Source: Caldisericaceae bacterium (GTDB lineage: Bacteria; Caldisericota; Caldisericia; Caldisericales; Caldisericaceae). From it: a stretch of 13,130 nucleotides of DNA. The position numbers and the translations under genes are program-made. The DNA lies in NCBI GenBank assembly GCA_021161495.1, contig JAGHAO010000057.1, positions 1 through 13,130 on the forward strand, read 5' to 3'. Below are positions 1 to 6,248 of this stretch, in pieces (position 1 is the first letter of the stretch; each line of letters opens with the position of its first letter). Under the pieces are notes generated by a model. That model was not told where the DNA came from and did no database searches. It saw only the letters and a program-made list of their open reading frames with translations.

Positions 1-2
1 AC

Positions 3-1574
3 GTAGTAACAAAGAGTCCGCTCAACGGGGTTATCGCAGGTTCGAACTCCGGAGGATTTTGGGGACCCGAATTAAAAAAAGCAGGCTATGATATCCTAAT
101 TATAGAGGGCAAATCGGAGAAACCCGTCTATTTATGGATCACAGAGGATAATGTTGAAATTAAAGATGCATCGCATCTATGGGGAAAAGACACGTATGAA
201 ACAACAGACAAAATCATCGAGGAGCTTGGCGGAGACAAACAAATTAAAGTTGCTTGCATAGGGCCTGCCGGGGAAAACCTTGTTAAATTCTCCGCTATCA
301 TAAATGATAAAACAAGAGCCGCGGGAAGAACAGGCGTTGGCGCGGTTATGGGTTCCAAAAAATTAAAAGCGATCGCAACCAGAGGCCATAAACGTCCGGA
401 AATAGCAAACCCCGACAAGTTTAAAGAAGTATTGAAAATCACAATGGATAAAATTAAGGCAAACAGTATTACTTCACAGGGACTGCCCACATATGGAACG
501 ATGGTGCTTAACCACATTATCGATGAACACGGACTGTATCCTACAAGAAACTTCCAGACAGGGGTATTCGAAGGAGTGGACAATGTTTCCGGAGAGAAAC
601 TTAAAGAAACATATCTCGTGAGAAACAAACCGTGTTTCGGCTGCCCGATAGGATGTGGAAGAGTAACGAAACTGCCGGACGGAGAAGAAGGGGAAGGGCC
701 TGAATACGAAACGAGTTGGGCATTCAGCGCAGACTGCGGAATAGACGACCTTGTTGCCGTAATTAAAGCAAATAATGTCTGTAATAAGTTAGGGCTTGAC
801 ACAATTTCAACGGGTGCGACAATCGCCTGCGCAATGGAGCTCTATGAAAAAGGATATTTGAAGAAAGAAGAACTCGAAGGTGCACCGGAACTCAAGTTCG
901 GAAACACCGAAGCGATTTTGTATTACCCTGAAGCAATTGCATACAGAAAAGGCATCGGAGATAAACTTGCGGAAGGTTCTTATGAGTTTGCAAAAGCGCA
1001 CGGTCACCCTGAACTTTCGATGAGCGTGAAAAAGCAGGATATTCCGGCATACGATCCGAGAGGCGCACAAGGACACGCCTTGGAGTACGCAACATCCAAC
1101 AGAGGTGGGTGCCATGTAAGAGGATATATGATTTCACCGGAAATTCTCGGCTCACCTCAAAAAATAGATCCGTTTACTACCGAAGGAAAACCGCAATGGG
1201 TAAAAACATTCCAGGATCTCACCGCGGTAATTGACTCGGAAGGTTTGTGCTTGTTCAGTTCGTTCGCATTGGGAGCGGAAGATTATGCCGCACTTCTATC
1301 CGCAGTAACGGGAGTGGAATATTCCGCAGAAGAAGCATTAAAGGCAGGGGAAAGAATTTGGAACCTTGAAAGATTGTGGAACCTTAAAGCAGGCTTAACA
1401 AAAGAAGACGACACACTTCCACCGAGATTCCTCAAAGAGCCTATGCCCGACGGGCCGTCCAAAGGGCAGATCGTTCACCTCGACGTAATGCTTCCGGAAT
1501 ATTACAAACTTCGCGGATGGGACGAAAACGGCGTTCCGACGGAAGAAAAACTTAAAGAACTTGGCTTGAAATAG
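3..1574 (+). CDS. Aldehyde:ferredoxin oxidoreductase family protein (5' end outside window)
   Basis: The frame is open from the first bases, so the gene starts upstream; 523 residues are visible and about 80 N-terminal residues are missing compared with the usual ~600. Family enzymes oxidise aldehydes to acids in the cytoplasm with a tungsten (or molybdenum) bis-pterin and one 4Fe-4S cluster, passing electrons to ferredoxin. Seen: the N-terminal pterin-domain hallmark around residues 108-122 of the fragment (GRTGVGAVMGSKKLK), the cluster motif C-x2-C-x3-C (C211, C214, C218), and the D-x2-GLC motif giving the fourth cysteine (C416). The C-terminal PPRFL...LPEYYKLRGWD...G block is typical. All four cluster ligands are present, so the enzyme looks functional. 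Which subtype it is (AOR, FOR, GAPOR, WOR-like) and its substrate cannot be told from this. A terminator follows directly, so it is probably the last gene of its transcript. Confidence 0.96.
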   Translation, partial: VVTKSPLNGVIAGSNSGGFWGPELKKAGYDILIIEGKSEKPVYLWITEDNVEIKDASHLWGKDTYETTDKIIEELGGDKQIKVACIGPAGENLVKFSAIINDKTRAAGRTGVGAVMGSKKLKAIATRGHKRPEIANPDKFKEVLKITMDKIKANSITSQGLPTYGTMVLNHIIDEHGLYPTRNFQTGVFEGVDNVSGEKLKETYLVRNKPCFGCPIGCGRVTKLPDGEEGEGPEYETSWAFSADCGIDDLVAVIKANNVCNKLGLDTISTGATIACAMELYEKGYLKKEELEGAPELKFGNTEAILYYPEAIAYRKGIGDKLAEGSYEFAKAHGHPELSMSVKKQDIPAYDPRGAQGHALEYATSNRGGCHVRGYMISPEILGSPQKIDPFTTEGKPQWVKTFQDLTAVIDSEGLCLFSSFALGAEDYAALLSAVTGVEYSAEEALKAGERIWNLERLWNLKAGLTKEDDTLPPRFLKEPMPDGPSKGQIVHLDVMLPEYYKLRGWDENGVPTEEKLKELGLK

Positions 1575-1589
1575 GATATAGTATATAAT
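1561..1589 (+). promoter_or_regulatory. Putative promoter for the DUF3783-like gene
   Basis: TTGGCT (1561-1566, 4 of 6 to the -35 consensus), 17-base spacer, and a perfect TATAAT (1584-1589). It lies in the last codons of the oxidoreductase gene and just after it. The expected start point, around 1596, falls inside the left arm of the following terminator hairpin. Confidence 0.5.
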
Positions 1590-1591
1590 AT

Positions 1592-1638
1592 TCCCGGCGA
1601 AAGGACTTCTTAATTTCGTTCCGACGCCGGGATTTTTT
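1592..1638 (+). terminator. Rho-independent terminator after the oxidoreductase gene
   Basis: An 8-bp GC-rich stem, TCCCGGCG (1592-1599) with CGCCGGGA (1625-1632), encloses a 25-base loop and is followed at once by six T (1633-1638). The loop is longer than usual, but a short inner GGA/TCC pairing could shorten it. It begins 17 bases after the oxidoreductase stop codon. Confidence 0.85.
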
Positions 1639-1659
1639 ATTATCAAAGGAGAAAAACGT

Positions 1660-1887
1660 ATGGCAAATGAAAAATTACCGAAAGCAATCCTGATTAGCGG
1701 ATTTACGGACGAAGAAATAAGAGAACTCTTACGTTGCTACAGAGAGAACAAAAAATTACCCCGCACCATTTTTGCGACGGTAACGGAAACCGCCTTGGAA
1801 TGGAAGGTGAAAGACTGGCTGAAAGAGCTCGAAGAGGAAGATAGATACTTTAAGAAACAACTGAAAAACAAAAACGGAGAAAAATAA
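1660..1887 (+). CDS. Small DUF3783-like protein
   Basis: 75 residues, soluble, no signal peptide or membrane segment. The body (residues 8-57) has the pattern I associate with DUF3783: an ILISGFTDEEI start, then KLPRTIFATVTE and a W-x-(K/L)-x-DWL(K/E)EL segment. The C-terminus is highly charged (EEEDRYFKKQLKNKNGEK). The family has no known function. The ATG is preceded by AAAGGAG (1645-1651) at 8 bases spacing. The gene sits directly behind the terminator of the oxidoreductase, so it probably depends on the promoter at 1561-1589 or on read-through. Its stop codon is one base from the stop codon of the convergent lipoprotein gene. The family assignment rests on memory of the motif; that it is a real gene is well supported by the ribosome binding site and the family-like sequence. 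Confidence 0.8.
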   Translation: MANEKLPKAILISGFTDEEIRELLRCYRENKKLPRTIFATVTETALEWKVKDWLKELEEEDRYFKKQLKNKNGEK

Positions 1888-1888
1888 T

Positions 1889-3655
1889 TTATTTAGATAG
1901 AATTTCCTTCATTTTGTTTAAGATCTTGGCCTCTTTCGGGCCAATGGCGTAATTTTTGATAATGCTTATTGTTCGTTTTGCGTTTTCCTTTGCAAGATCC
2001 GTTTTTCCCGTTTTTTCATAAGACAGTACAAGCAAAGAATAAATTTCAGTTTCCAAATAGAGCGGTTTAATATGAGTTTTTAACGCTTGGTTGCAGGTAT
2101 CAAGCGTTTGTGTGTATTTACCGCTTGCATACAAAACTTTTGCCTTTACAAGATAAGGCATTATATACTCCGGGTATTTCTCGATAAGAAAATCGGATTT
2201 TTCTATAAGACTCGTATCCTTACGGAGAATGCCCAATTTCTCCGCAACATTCTCTTCTCCTTCGAGTTGTATTAAGTTAGGTTTATTAATGCCTTTAACA
2301 GTATTAAGCGCCTTTTTATAATTTCCTTCAAGATAATAAGTTTCGGCCTTTGTAAACCAATCAGAAAAGTTTTTAAAATACGAGGAGTCAAGTATTTTAT
2401 AATTCGGCTCCCTGTATAAAACAGGTGCGTCTTTAAACAAAGCGTCTGTTTTTACGAATTTATCAAATCCGGAATACATTCCGACCGAAGAAGACGAGAA
2501 ATAAATGCTATGTTTTGAAGGATCCATAACTACGGTTTGCAAACTTCCTTCATTATTTACCGTAACATCACCCGCACCTATAACCTCGCCGTAATTATAA
2601 AATCGAATATCGGATAATGCCTCGATTGCGCTGTCAACGGAATTTATATTACCAATTAACCGGGAAAATCTTTCGTACCTACACACGGAACTTGCACTTT
2701 CCGCATCACTGAGAGCCATAAACTTGTGTGCGAAATCTTTATCCGCAAAAGTATTTGTAACAAAAATCTCTCCATCTTCCATAGGAGTTTCGGAAACATT
2801 TTTACCTGCAATATTAAATACTGCGCCTTTCTTTTCACTTGCACTTCCCGCAATAACCATCCACCCCTTGATTGAACGGTAGCTTTTAAGGAATTTCTCC
2901 ACGTCGGAAAAATTTCGTGCATTCTCCAAAATATCCCTGATTTCAAAAGTTACAGGCAAAGCGGATTCCTTATTTGTATCAACAATGGGAGCGGCATCAA
3001 CGGTAAGCGTTATTCCGTAATCGTTCATTCCCGTATATGCTCCGGTATATCCCACACACCCAACAAGAGTGTAAGGAATTTTCCCGGATGGCACATATCT
3101 GACAACAAGCGGATTTTTACCTATGAGAGGAAAATAATAATCAAGATTTCTTCCGTGAATTAATCTTCCGCTCACGATTTTTACAAATGACGTGCAGGAA
3201 AAATTAAAGATCTCAGGAAGCATAGAAATAAGAAGCAATTTATTGTAAGACACGCCGGAACCGTCGGAAATCCCTCTTATTTCGTTTTTAAATTCATCGG
3301 GAAGAGAATGCTTTATATAAATAAGTTTTACAAAAATAAAAATAGTTATTAACGGCCTTAAGTAAACGGGTAAATTTGCAAACACGGACTTTTCCAAATG
3401 GTCGAGTTTCGAGTAAACAGAGTTTATTTGCTCTTTTAAAAGCACTCCGTATTGAAGCCCCATATTATAAGAGGAGCCTTTAAGATACAAAAACGGCACT
3501 CCTTCTTTCCGATACAGGTAACCGTTTTCGAAATGAGCAACACCGTCTTTTGTAAATGAAACTTTGTTTTGTTTTCTTGATACGGAACCACAACCGGCCA
3601 AAATTCCGAATCCGATTAAAAGAATAAGCGAGAAAACAATTATTTTTTTCAACAT
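1889..3655 (-). CDS. Lipoprotein with C45/acyl-CoA:6-APA acyltransferase-like Ntn domain and C-terminal TPR-like repeats
   Basis: 588 residues. The N-terminus is a lipoprotein signal peptide: basic MLKK, a hydrophobic run, and lipobox LAGC with the lipidated cysteine at C22, so the protein should be anchored outside the cytoplasmic membrane. Residues ~55-400 resemble the peptidase C45/AAT family of N-terminal-nucleophile enzymes: GSSYNMGLQYG (60-70), a likely nucleophile C154 in NFSCTSF, GRNLDYY (168-174), and a GYTGAYTGMNDYG block. In this family the precursor is usually cleaved before the Cys, which then acts in amide hydrolysis or acyl transfer. Residues ~430-570 look like TPR helices (YYLEGNYKKAL, VLYASGKYTQTLDTC, SYEKTGKTDLAKENA). 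The substrate is unknown. A long hydrophobic stretch (102-114) precedes the catalytic part. There is no Shine-Dalgarno; the -10 box ends five bases before the ATG, suggesting a leaderless message. The last permease gene lies 24 bases upstream, so read-through from that operon is also possible. Confidence 0.85.
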   Translation of the reverse strand: MLKKIIVFSLILLIGFGILAGCGSVSRKQNKVSFTKDGVAHFENGYLYRKEGVPFLYLKGSSYNMGLQYGVLLKEQINSVYSKLDHLEKSVFANLPVYLRPLITIFIFVKLIYIKHSLPDEFKNEIRGISDGSGVSYNKLLLISMLPEIFNFSCTSFVKIVSGRLIHGRNLDYYFPLIGKNPLVVRYVPSGKIPYTLVGCVGYTGAYTGMNDYGITLTVDAAPIVDTNKESALPVTFEIRDILENARNFSDVEKFLKSYRSIKGWMVIAGSASEKKGAVFNIAGKNVSETPMEDGEIFVTNTFADKDFAHKFMALSDAESASSVCRYERFSRLIGNINSVDSAIEALSDIRFYNYGEVIGAGDVTVNNEGSLQTVVMDPSKHSIYFSSSSVGMYSGFDKFVKTDALFKDAPVLYREPNYKILDSSYFKNFSDWFTKAETYYLEGNYKKALNTVKGINKPNLIQLEGEENVAEKLGILRKDTSLIEKSDFLIEKYPEYIMPYLVKAKVLYASGKYTQTLDTCNQALKTHIKPLYLETEIYSLLVLSYEKTGKTDLAKENAKRTISIIKNYAIGPKEAKILNKMKEILSK

Positions 3656-3660
3656 ATTAA

Positions 3661-3688
3661 ATTATAGAAAAATCAAAAATTATTTCAA
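3661..3688 (-). promoter_or_regulatory. Promoter of the C45/TPR lipoprotein gene, predicted leaderless
   Basis: On the - strand: TTGAAA (3688-3683, 5 of 6 to consensus), 16-base spacer, perfect TATAAT (3666-3661), then TTAAT and the ATG at 3655. Transcription would start at or within a base or two of the start codon. The -35 lies in the last codons of the upstream permease gene. No GGAG-like sequence precedes the ATG, whereas most other genes in the window have one. Confidence 0.55.
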
Positions 3689-4168
3689 CAATTTTTCCAT
3701 TAAAAAACCTTCAACTACCGCATAGCCCAAAGTTAAGATTACAGTAACGGTTATGAAAGGCCAACCCAAAAAACCGGCAGCATAAGGGATCCAGGGAGTT
3801 TTTATTGCAAATGCTCCGATCATCGCACCTACAACGGAAATTCGTGCTCCTTTTTTAAGAAGCGTTCCGAACAAAGGAAACAGAACCCACAACGGACCCA
3901 CGATAAACGTGCCGAGAACGGCACCGAGTACAACACCTTTTATCCCGGTTTGTTTTCCCATATATTTTTGTATCGTTTTCGGAGATAGAAACAGCGCAAT
4001 GAAAGACGAAAAGAACACCACACAAAGAAATATGGGTAGCATCCTTAGCAAAAGTATGGTTCCGTCTTTCAGGGCAATAAAAGTTTTTTGGGGATAAAGC
4101 ACAAACAGGACACCGTAAGTAGCGGCAACTGTAAATTCAAATGTATGTGACTTTAATAAATTTTTCAT
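3680..4168 (-). CDS. Half-size DUF318/ArsP-like permease, second of a pair
   Basis: 162 residues from the chosen ATG, about half the ~300-350 residues of full-length COG0701/ArsP-type permeases. About five hydrophobic segments are visible. The family-like core is GPLWVLFPLFGTLLKKGARISVVGAMIGAF (91-120), which matches in position and pattern the core of the gene upstream (GPVSSVYPLGAVLLKKGA, 90-107). Full-length relatives carry two such repeats in one chain, so this protein and its neighbour probably pair to make one transporter in the cytoplasmic membrane. ArsP exports trivalent organoarsenicals; the substrate here is unknown. A GTG at 4180 would add four residues and overlap the upstream gene, but GGAG (4184-4181) lies directly against it, while the ATG at 4168 has workable spacing. 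With that ATG, stop and start are joined as TAA-T-ATG, suggesting translational coupling. Confidence 0.85.
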   Translation of the reverse strand: MKNLLKSHTFEFTVAATYGVLFVLYPQKTFIALKDGTILLLRMLPIFLCVVFFSSFIALFLSPKTIQKYMGKQTGIKGVVLGAVLGTFIVGPLWVLFPLFGTLLKKGARISVVGAMIGAFAIKTPWIPYAAGFLGWPFITVTVILTLGYAVVEGFLMEKLLK

Positions 4169-4169
4169 A

Positions 4170-4670
4170 TTAGATCGCACTCCCCGTAAGAATTAAGCCG
4201 GTTAGTATTCCTATTATAATTGCACCTATAAATGCCAAAACGTTTCTTACGAAAACGAATTTTTTACCGAAAATGGAAATTTCAAACGGCATAGATATAA
4301 AACCGACCATTATCCAGGCATTCATAAAAACGGCGGCCACGGCAAGGGTAGCCCCCTTCTTGAGCAATACGGCTCCCAACGGGTAAACCGAAGAAACCGG
4401 CCCACCTACAACGGAACCGACCAACGCAGCATTAAGAATGGCGAGAAAGCCTCTTCCACGCCCGAGTACCGAAACAACAACACTTTTGGGAATAAAAACA
4501 TCAAATAAACCTATTAAAAGAAATATGGAGAAAACAAAGGGGAGCTGTTTTAAAAACTGCTTCCAACCTTTCTGCAGTCCTTTTTTCCCTTTTTCTTTAT
4601 CTTTCTTGAAAGCATAGATGTAACTTGCCACGACAACAATTCCGTAAATAACAGCTCCCCAGACATTCAT
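4170..4670 (-). CDS. Half-size DUF318/ArsP-like permease, first of a pair
   Basis: 166 residues with about five hydrophobic segments (roughly 3-21, 43-66, 75-103, 108-130, 142-164). A basic loop (22-36, KKDKEKGKKGLQKGWK) after the first segment probably faces the cytoplasm. The core GPVSSVYPLGAVLLKKGATLAVAA starts at residue 90, just as in the partner gene downstream, which marks the two as homologous halves of a DUF318 (COG0701) permease. The start overlaps nothing: the NifX-like gene upstream ends TAA, then one T, then this ATG, the same junction as between the two halves. The nearest GAGGAG lies 13 bases away inside the upstream gene, so translation probably depends on coupling. The gene is part of the padR operon, so the transported substance is probably tied to the Fe-S and NifX-like proteins made with it. 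The substrate is not deducible. Confidence 0.85.
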   Translation of the reverse strand: MNVWGAVIYGIVVVASYIYAFKKDKEKGKKGLQKGWKQFLKQLPFVFSIFLLIGLFDVFIPKSVVVSVLGRGRGFLAILNAALVGSVVGGPVSSVYPLGAVLLKKGATLAVAAVFMNAWIMVGFISMPFEISIFGKKFVFVRNVLAFIGAIIIGILTGLILTGSAI

Positions 4671-4671
4671 A

Positions 4672-5157
4672 TTACTTTAATTTCTCCTCAAGGCTTCTGA
4701 TCAAAGACTTCAAATCCGCAATTTCTTCCCGCAAAAAAGCCACTTCTTTTTTAAGCCTTTCCGCCTCGTCGCTTTCCCCTGATTTTTCCTCTTTATGAGG
4801 GGCCTCTACCGGATTCGGAACGTAGCGCACTTTCTTTTGCAGGTACTCTTCAAGCACGTCCCGAACCTTTCCGTATGCACCAATCACAGGCTTTATCCCA
4901 TAATCCGCAAAATACTGCTGCGCTTTCGGGCCCATACCGCCCGTTATTATCACATTCACACCTTTGGATTTCATAAAGGCTGGAAGTTCTCCGGGATTAT
5001 GTTCATCGGCAAGCGGATTCGATATCGACTCCACATTGGAAACATTCCCGTTTTCATCAACGTCCACAATTACAAAATACGGACAATGCCCGAAATGATA
5101 ACTCATAACGCTATCCAACCCGTTATCCTGGTCGGAAGTAAAGCAAATCCTCGTCAT
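4672..5157 (-). CDS. NifX/NifB-type Fe-Mo cofactor-binding-like protein 1 with coiled-coil tail
   Basis: 161 residues. Residues 1-~108 form a dinitrogenase iron-molybdenum cofactor domain (PF02579 type): MTRICFTSD start, HFGHCPYFVIVD (21-32), NPLADEHNPGELPAFMKSKGVNVIITGGMGPKA (47-79) and an FADYGIKPVIGAYGKVRDVLEEY end. Such domains bind or shuttle Fe-S or Mo-Fe-S clusters; stand-alone members occur widely in anaerobes that have no nitrogenase, with unknown role, and no nif genes are seen here. Residues ~128-161 (DEAERLKKEVAFLREEIADLKSL...) form a heptad-like coiled coil that probably gives oligomers. An in-frame ATG at 5172 exists, but it lies on the edge of GGAGGTGG (5170-5163), which sits five bases before the ATG at 5157, so 5157 is the start. 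Paralogue of the gene at 8371-8910; the two share a 62-base identical tract. Confidence 0.92.
   Translation of the reverse strand: MTRICFTSDQDNGLDSVMSYHFGHCPYFVIVDVDENGNVSNVESISNPLADEHNPGELPAFMKSKGVNVIITGGMGPKAQQYFADYGIKPVIGAYGKVRDVLEEYLQKKVRYVPNPVEAPHKEEKSGESDEAERLKKEVAFLREEIADLKSLIRSLEEKLK
5030..5091. repeat. 62-base tract identical to 8783-8844 (copy 1)
   Basis: Bases 5030-5091 match 8783-8844 without a mismatch. They encode the GHCPYFVIVDVDENGNVSNVES region of NifX-like protein 1, including the conserved HCPY motif. The flanks diverge in synonymous and non-synonymous positions on both sides. Confidence 0.9.
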
Positions 5158-5171
5158 TCTTACCACCTCCA

Positions 5172-5810
5172 TTATGTTATTTTATTATGTTCTACGATAA
5201 CTATGTCATTATCTTCAAGTAACTTGTCCACTTTCTCCATACAGTCCGAAATATCTTCGAAATTTTGAGAAACAAGCGTAAAACTTGCACTGGAAGGAGC
5301 CTGCTCGTTGAAGCAAACTTTCAAAGAAGGCGTTTCGAGTTTGAAATTCACTATATCGCATCCGCATCCCGAAACAAGTTCAACAAGTTTTTTAGGGATA
5401 TCTTTCTCAAGTATGTGGCCCGCCACGATAAACTCCACTCTATGAGGAGATTCCGAAACTATTTTCTCAGCACTTGCGCGCGCCTTGCTCAATTCGATCT
5501 TTGCACCCTTCTTTTTCTTCTCCTCCTGGACGTAACGAAGAATTGCGTGTTCTCTCTCTATCTTGTGAACAAGGGATTTATCGGGGAAAGATATCGCTCC
5601 CACGGGGCAAATCGTCGCACAGGTAGTGCAGCCCACAAGGCAATTGTAAGGATTGGCAACTTTTGCCTTTTTGCCTTCCATTACGTACACGTTTCTCCCG
5701 CAGGTAACAAAACACAACCCGCAGCCGATACATTTGCTTTCGTCAACCGTAGGATACCAAGGAATTTCCTTTCTTGGAATTCCGTGCCAGGTATCACTTA
5801 TTTTTGCCAT
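5172..5810 (-). CDS. Two-cluster 4Fe-4S ferredoxin-like protein with a distinct C-terminal domain
   Basis: 212 residues, soluble. The N-terminal third is a ferredoxin-like unit: cluster motif 1 C27-x2-C30-x2-C33-x3-C37 followed by G, and motif 2 C57-x3-C61-x2-C64-x3-C68-P, with one extra residue in the first spacing of motif 2. Two 4Fe-4S clusters are expected, for electron transfer. Residues ~80-120 are a charged helix rich in Lys and Glu. Residues ~124-212 form an alpha/beta-looking domain I do not recognise (HRVEFIVAGHILEKDIPKKL, then a C149-G-C151 pair, C166 and C190). The ATG at 5810 has GGAGGTGA (5824-5817) six bases upstream, inside the 3' end of padR, which it overlaps by 17 bases. 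Its stop lies in the leader of NifX-like gene 1. Between the regulator and a cluster-binding protein, it may carry electrons or clusters for the system. Confidence 0.9.
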   Translation of the reverse strand: MAKISDTWHGIPRKEIPWYPTVDESKCIGCGLCFVTCGRNVYVMEGKKAKVANPYNCLVGCTTCATICPVGAISFPDKSLVHKIEREHAILRYVQEEKKKKGAKIELSKARASAEKIVSESPHRVEFIVAGHILEKDIPKKLVELVSGCGCDIVNFKLETPSLKVCFNEQAPSSASFTLVSQNFEDISDCMEKVDKLLEDNDIVIVEHNKIT

Positions 5811-6180
5811 CTTCTATCACCTCCGATATTTTGTTTAAAATTTTCTCCATTAATTCAAGATTCTTTTTCGAGACTTTCACCCAATCTCTAAGAAATTGAA
5901 AGCCATTATCCGTTATTTCGTATATTCTCTTGGCAGGTCCGCTTCCGGACGTATCCCATTTTGACACTACCAATCCTTCGACTTCCATATTTCTCAAAAT
6001 CCTGTATGCGGCACCGTAAGGAACAAAACTGCTATCCACTCCGTATTCCTCCAATTTTTCCACAAGCGAATATCCGTACGAAGGTTTTTCCGCAAGGGAT
6101 GCAAGAAAAATCGCATATATAATATTGTTCATCTTAAACCCAAACTTACCCGCATACATTCTTCTTTTGTTAAATTTCAT
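5794..6180 (-). CDS. PadR-family transcriptional regulator
   Basis: 128 residues. The winged-helix DNA-binding part spans about 18-95: MNNIIYAIFLASLAEKPSYGYSLVEKLEE, then GAAYRILRNMEVEGLVVSKWDTSGSGPAKRIYEITDNG, the standard PadR pattern of recognition helix and wing. The short C-terminal helix (98-125) is the usual dimerisation element, making it a small-subfamily PadR. The 16 residues before the domain are basic (KFNKRRMYAGKFGFK); later ATGs at residues 8 and 17 are possible starts, but only the first has an upstream AGGAG (6195-6191). The gene heads the operon of the Fe-S protein, NifX-like protein 1 and the permease halves. A perfect palindrome covers its -10 box, so autoregulation is likely. 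PadR proteins often sense small molecules; the effector is unknown. Confidence 0.93.
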   Translation of the reverse strand: MKFNKRRMYAGKFGFKMNNIIYAIFLASLAEKPSYGYSLVEKLEEYGVDSSFVPYGAAYRILRNMEVEGLVVSKWDTSGSGPAKRIYEITDNGFQFLRDWVKVSKKNLELMEKILNKISEVIEDGKNK

Positions 6181-6194
6181 TTCGCATCATCTCC

Positions 6195-6213
6195 TATGTG
6201 TATTATACACATA
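6195..6213. promoter_or_regulatory. Putative PadR operator over the padR -10 box
   Basis: Perfect palindrome TATGTGTA-TTA-TACACATA, 8-bp arms with a 3-base centre. The outer ATGT (6196-6199) and ACAT (6209-6212) are nine bases apart, close to the ATGT-N8-ACAT pattern reported for PadR regulators. On the - strand it contains TATAAT (6207-6202), the likely -10 of padR; no good -35 is visible. The site ends next to the AGGAG ribosome binding site. A close relative lies at 8948-8964. Confidence 0.65.
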
Positions 6214-6248
6214 TAATCAAAAAATAAAAGCACTTTTTATGAGCAATT

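Noticed and set aside
128..802. - strand open frame of 224 codons opposite the oxidoreductase gene
   Set aside because: The + strand frame carries unmistakable oxidoreductase motifs; the reverse frame is Ser/Pro-rich shadow sequence.
4795..5891. Long + strand open frames opposite the NifX-like 1, Fe-S and padR genes
   Set aside because: They mirror well-recognised - strand genes, have no family-like sequence and lack ribosome binding sites; a similar frame opposite NifX-like gene 2 (8575-8928) arises only because the two genes are paralogues.
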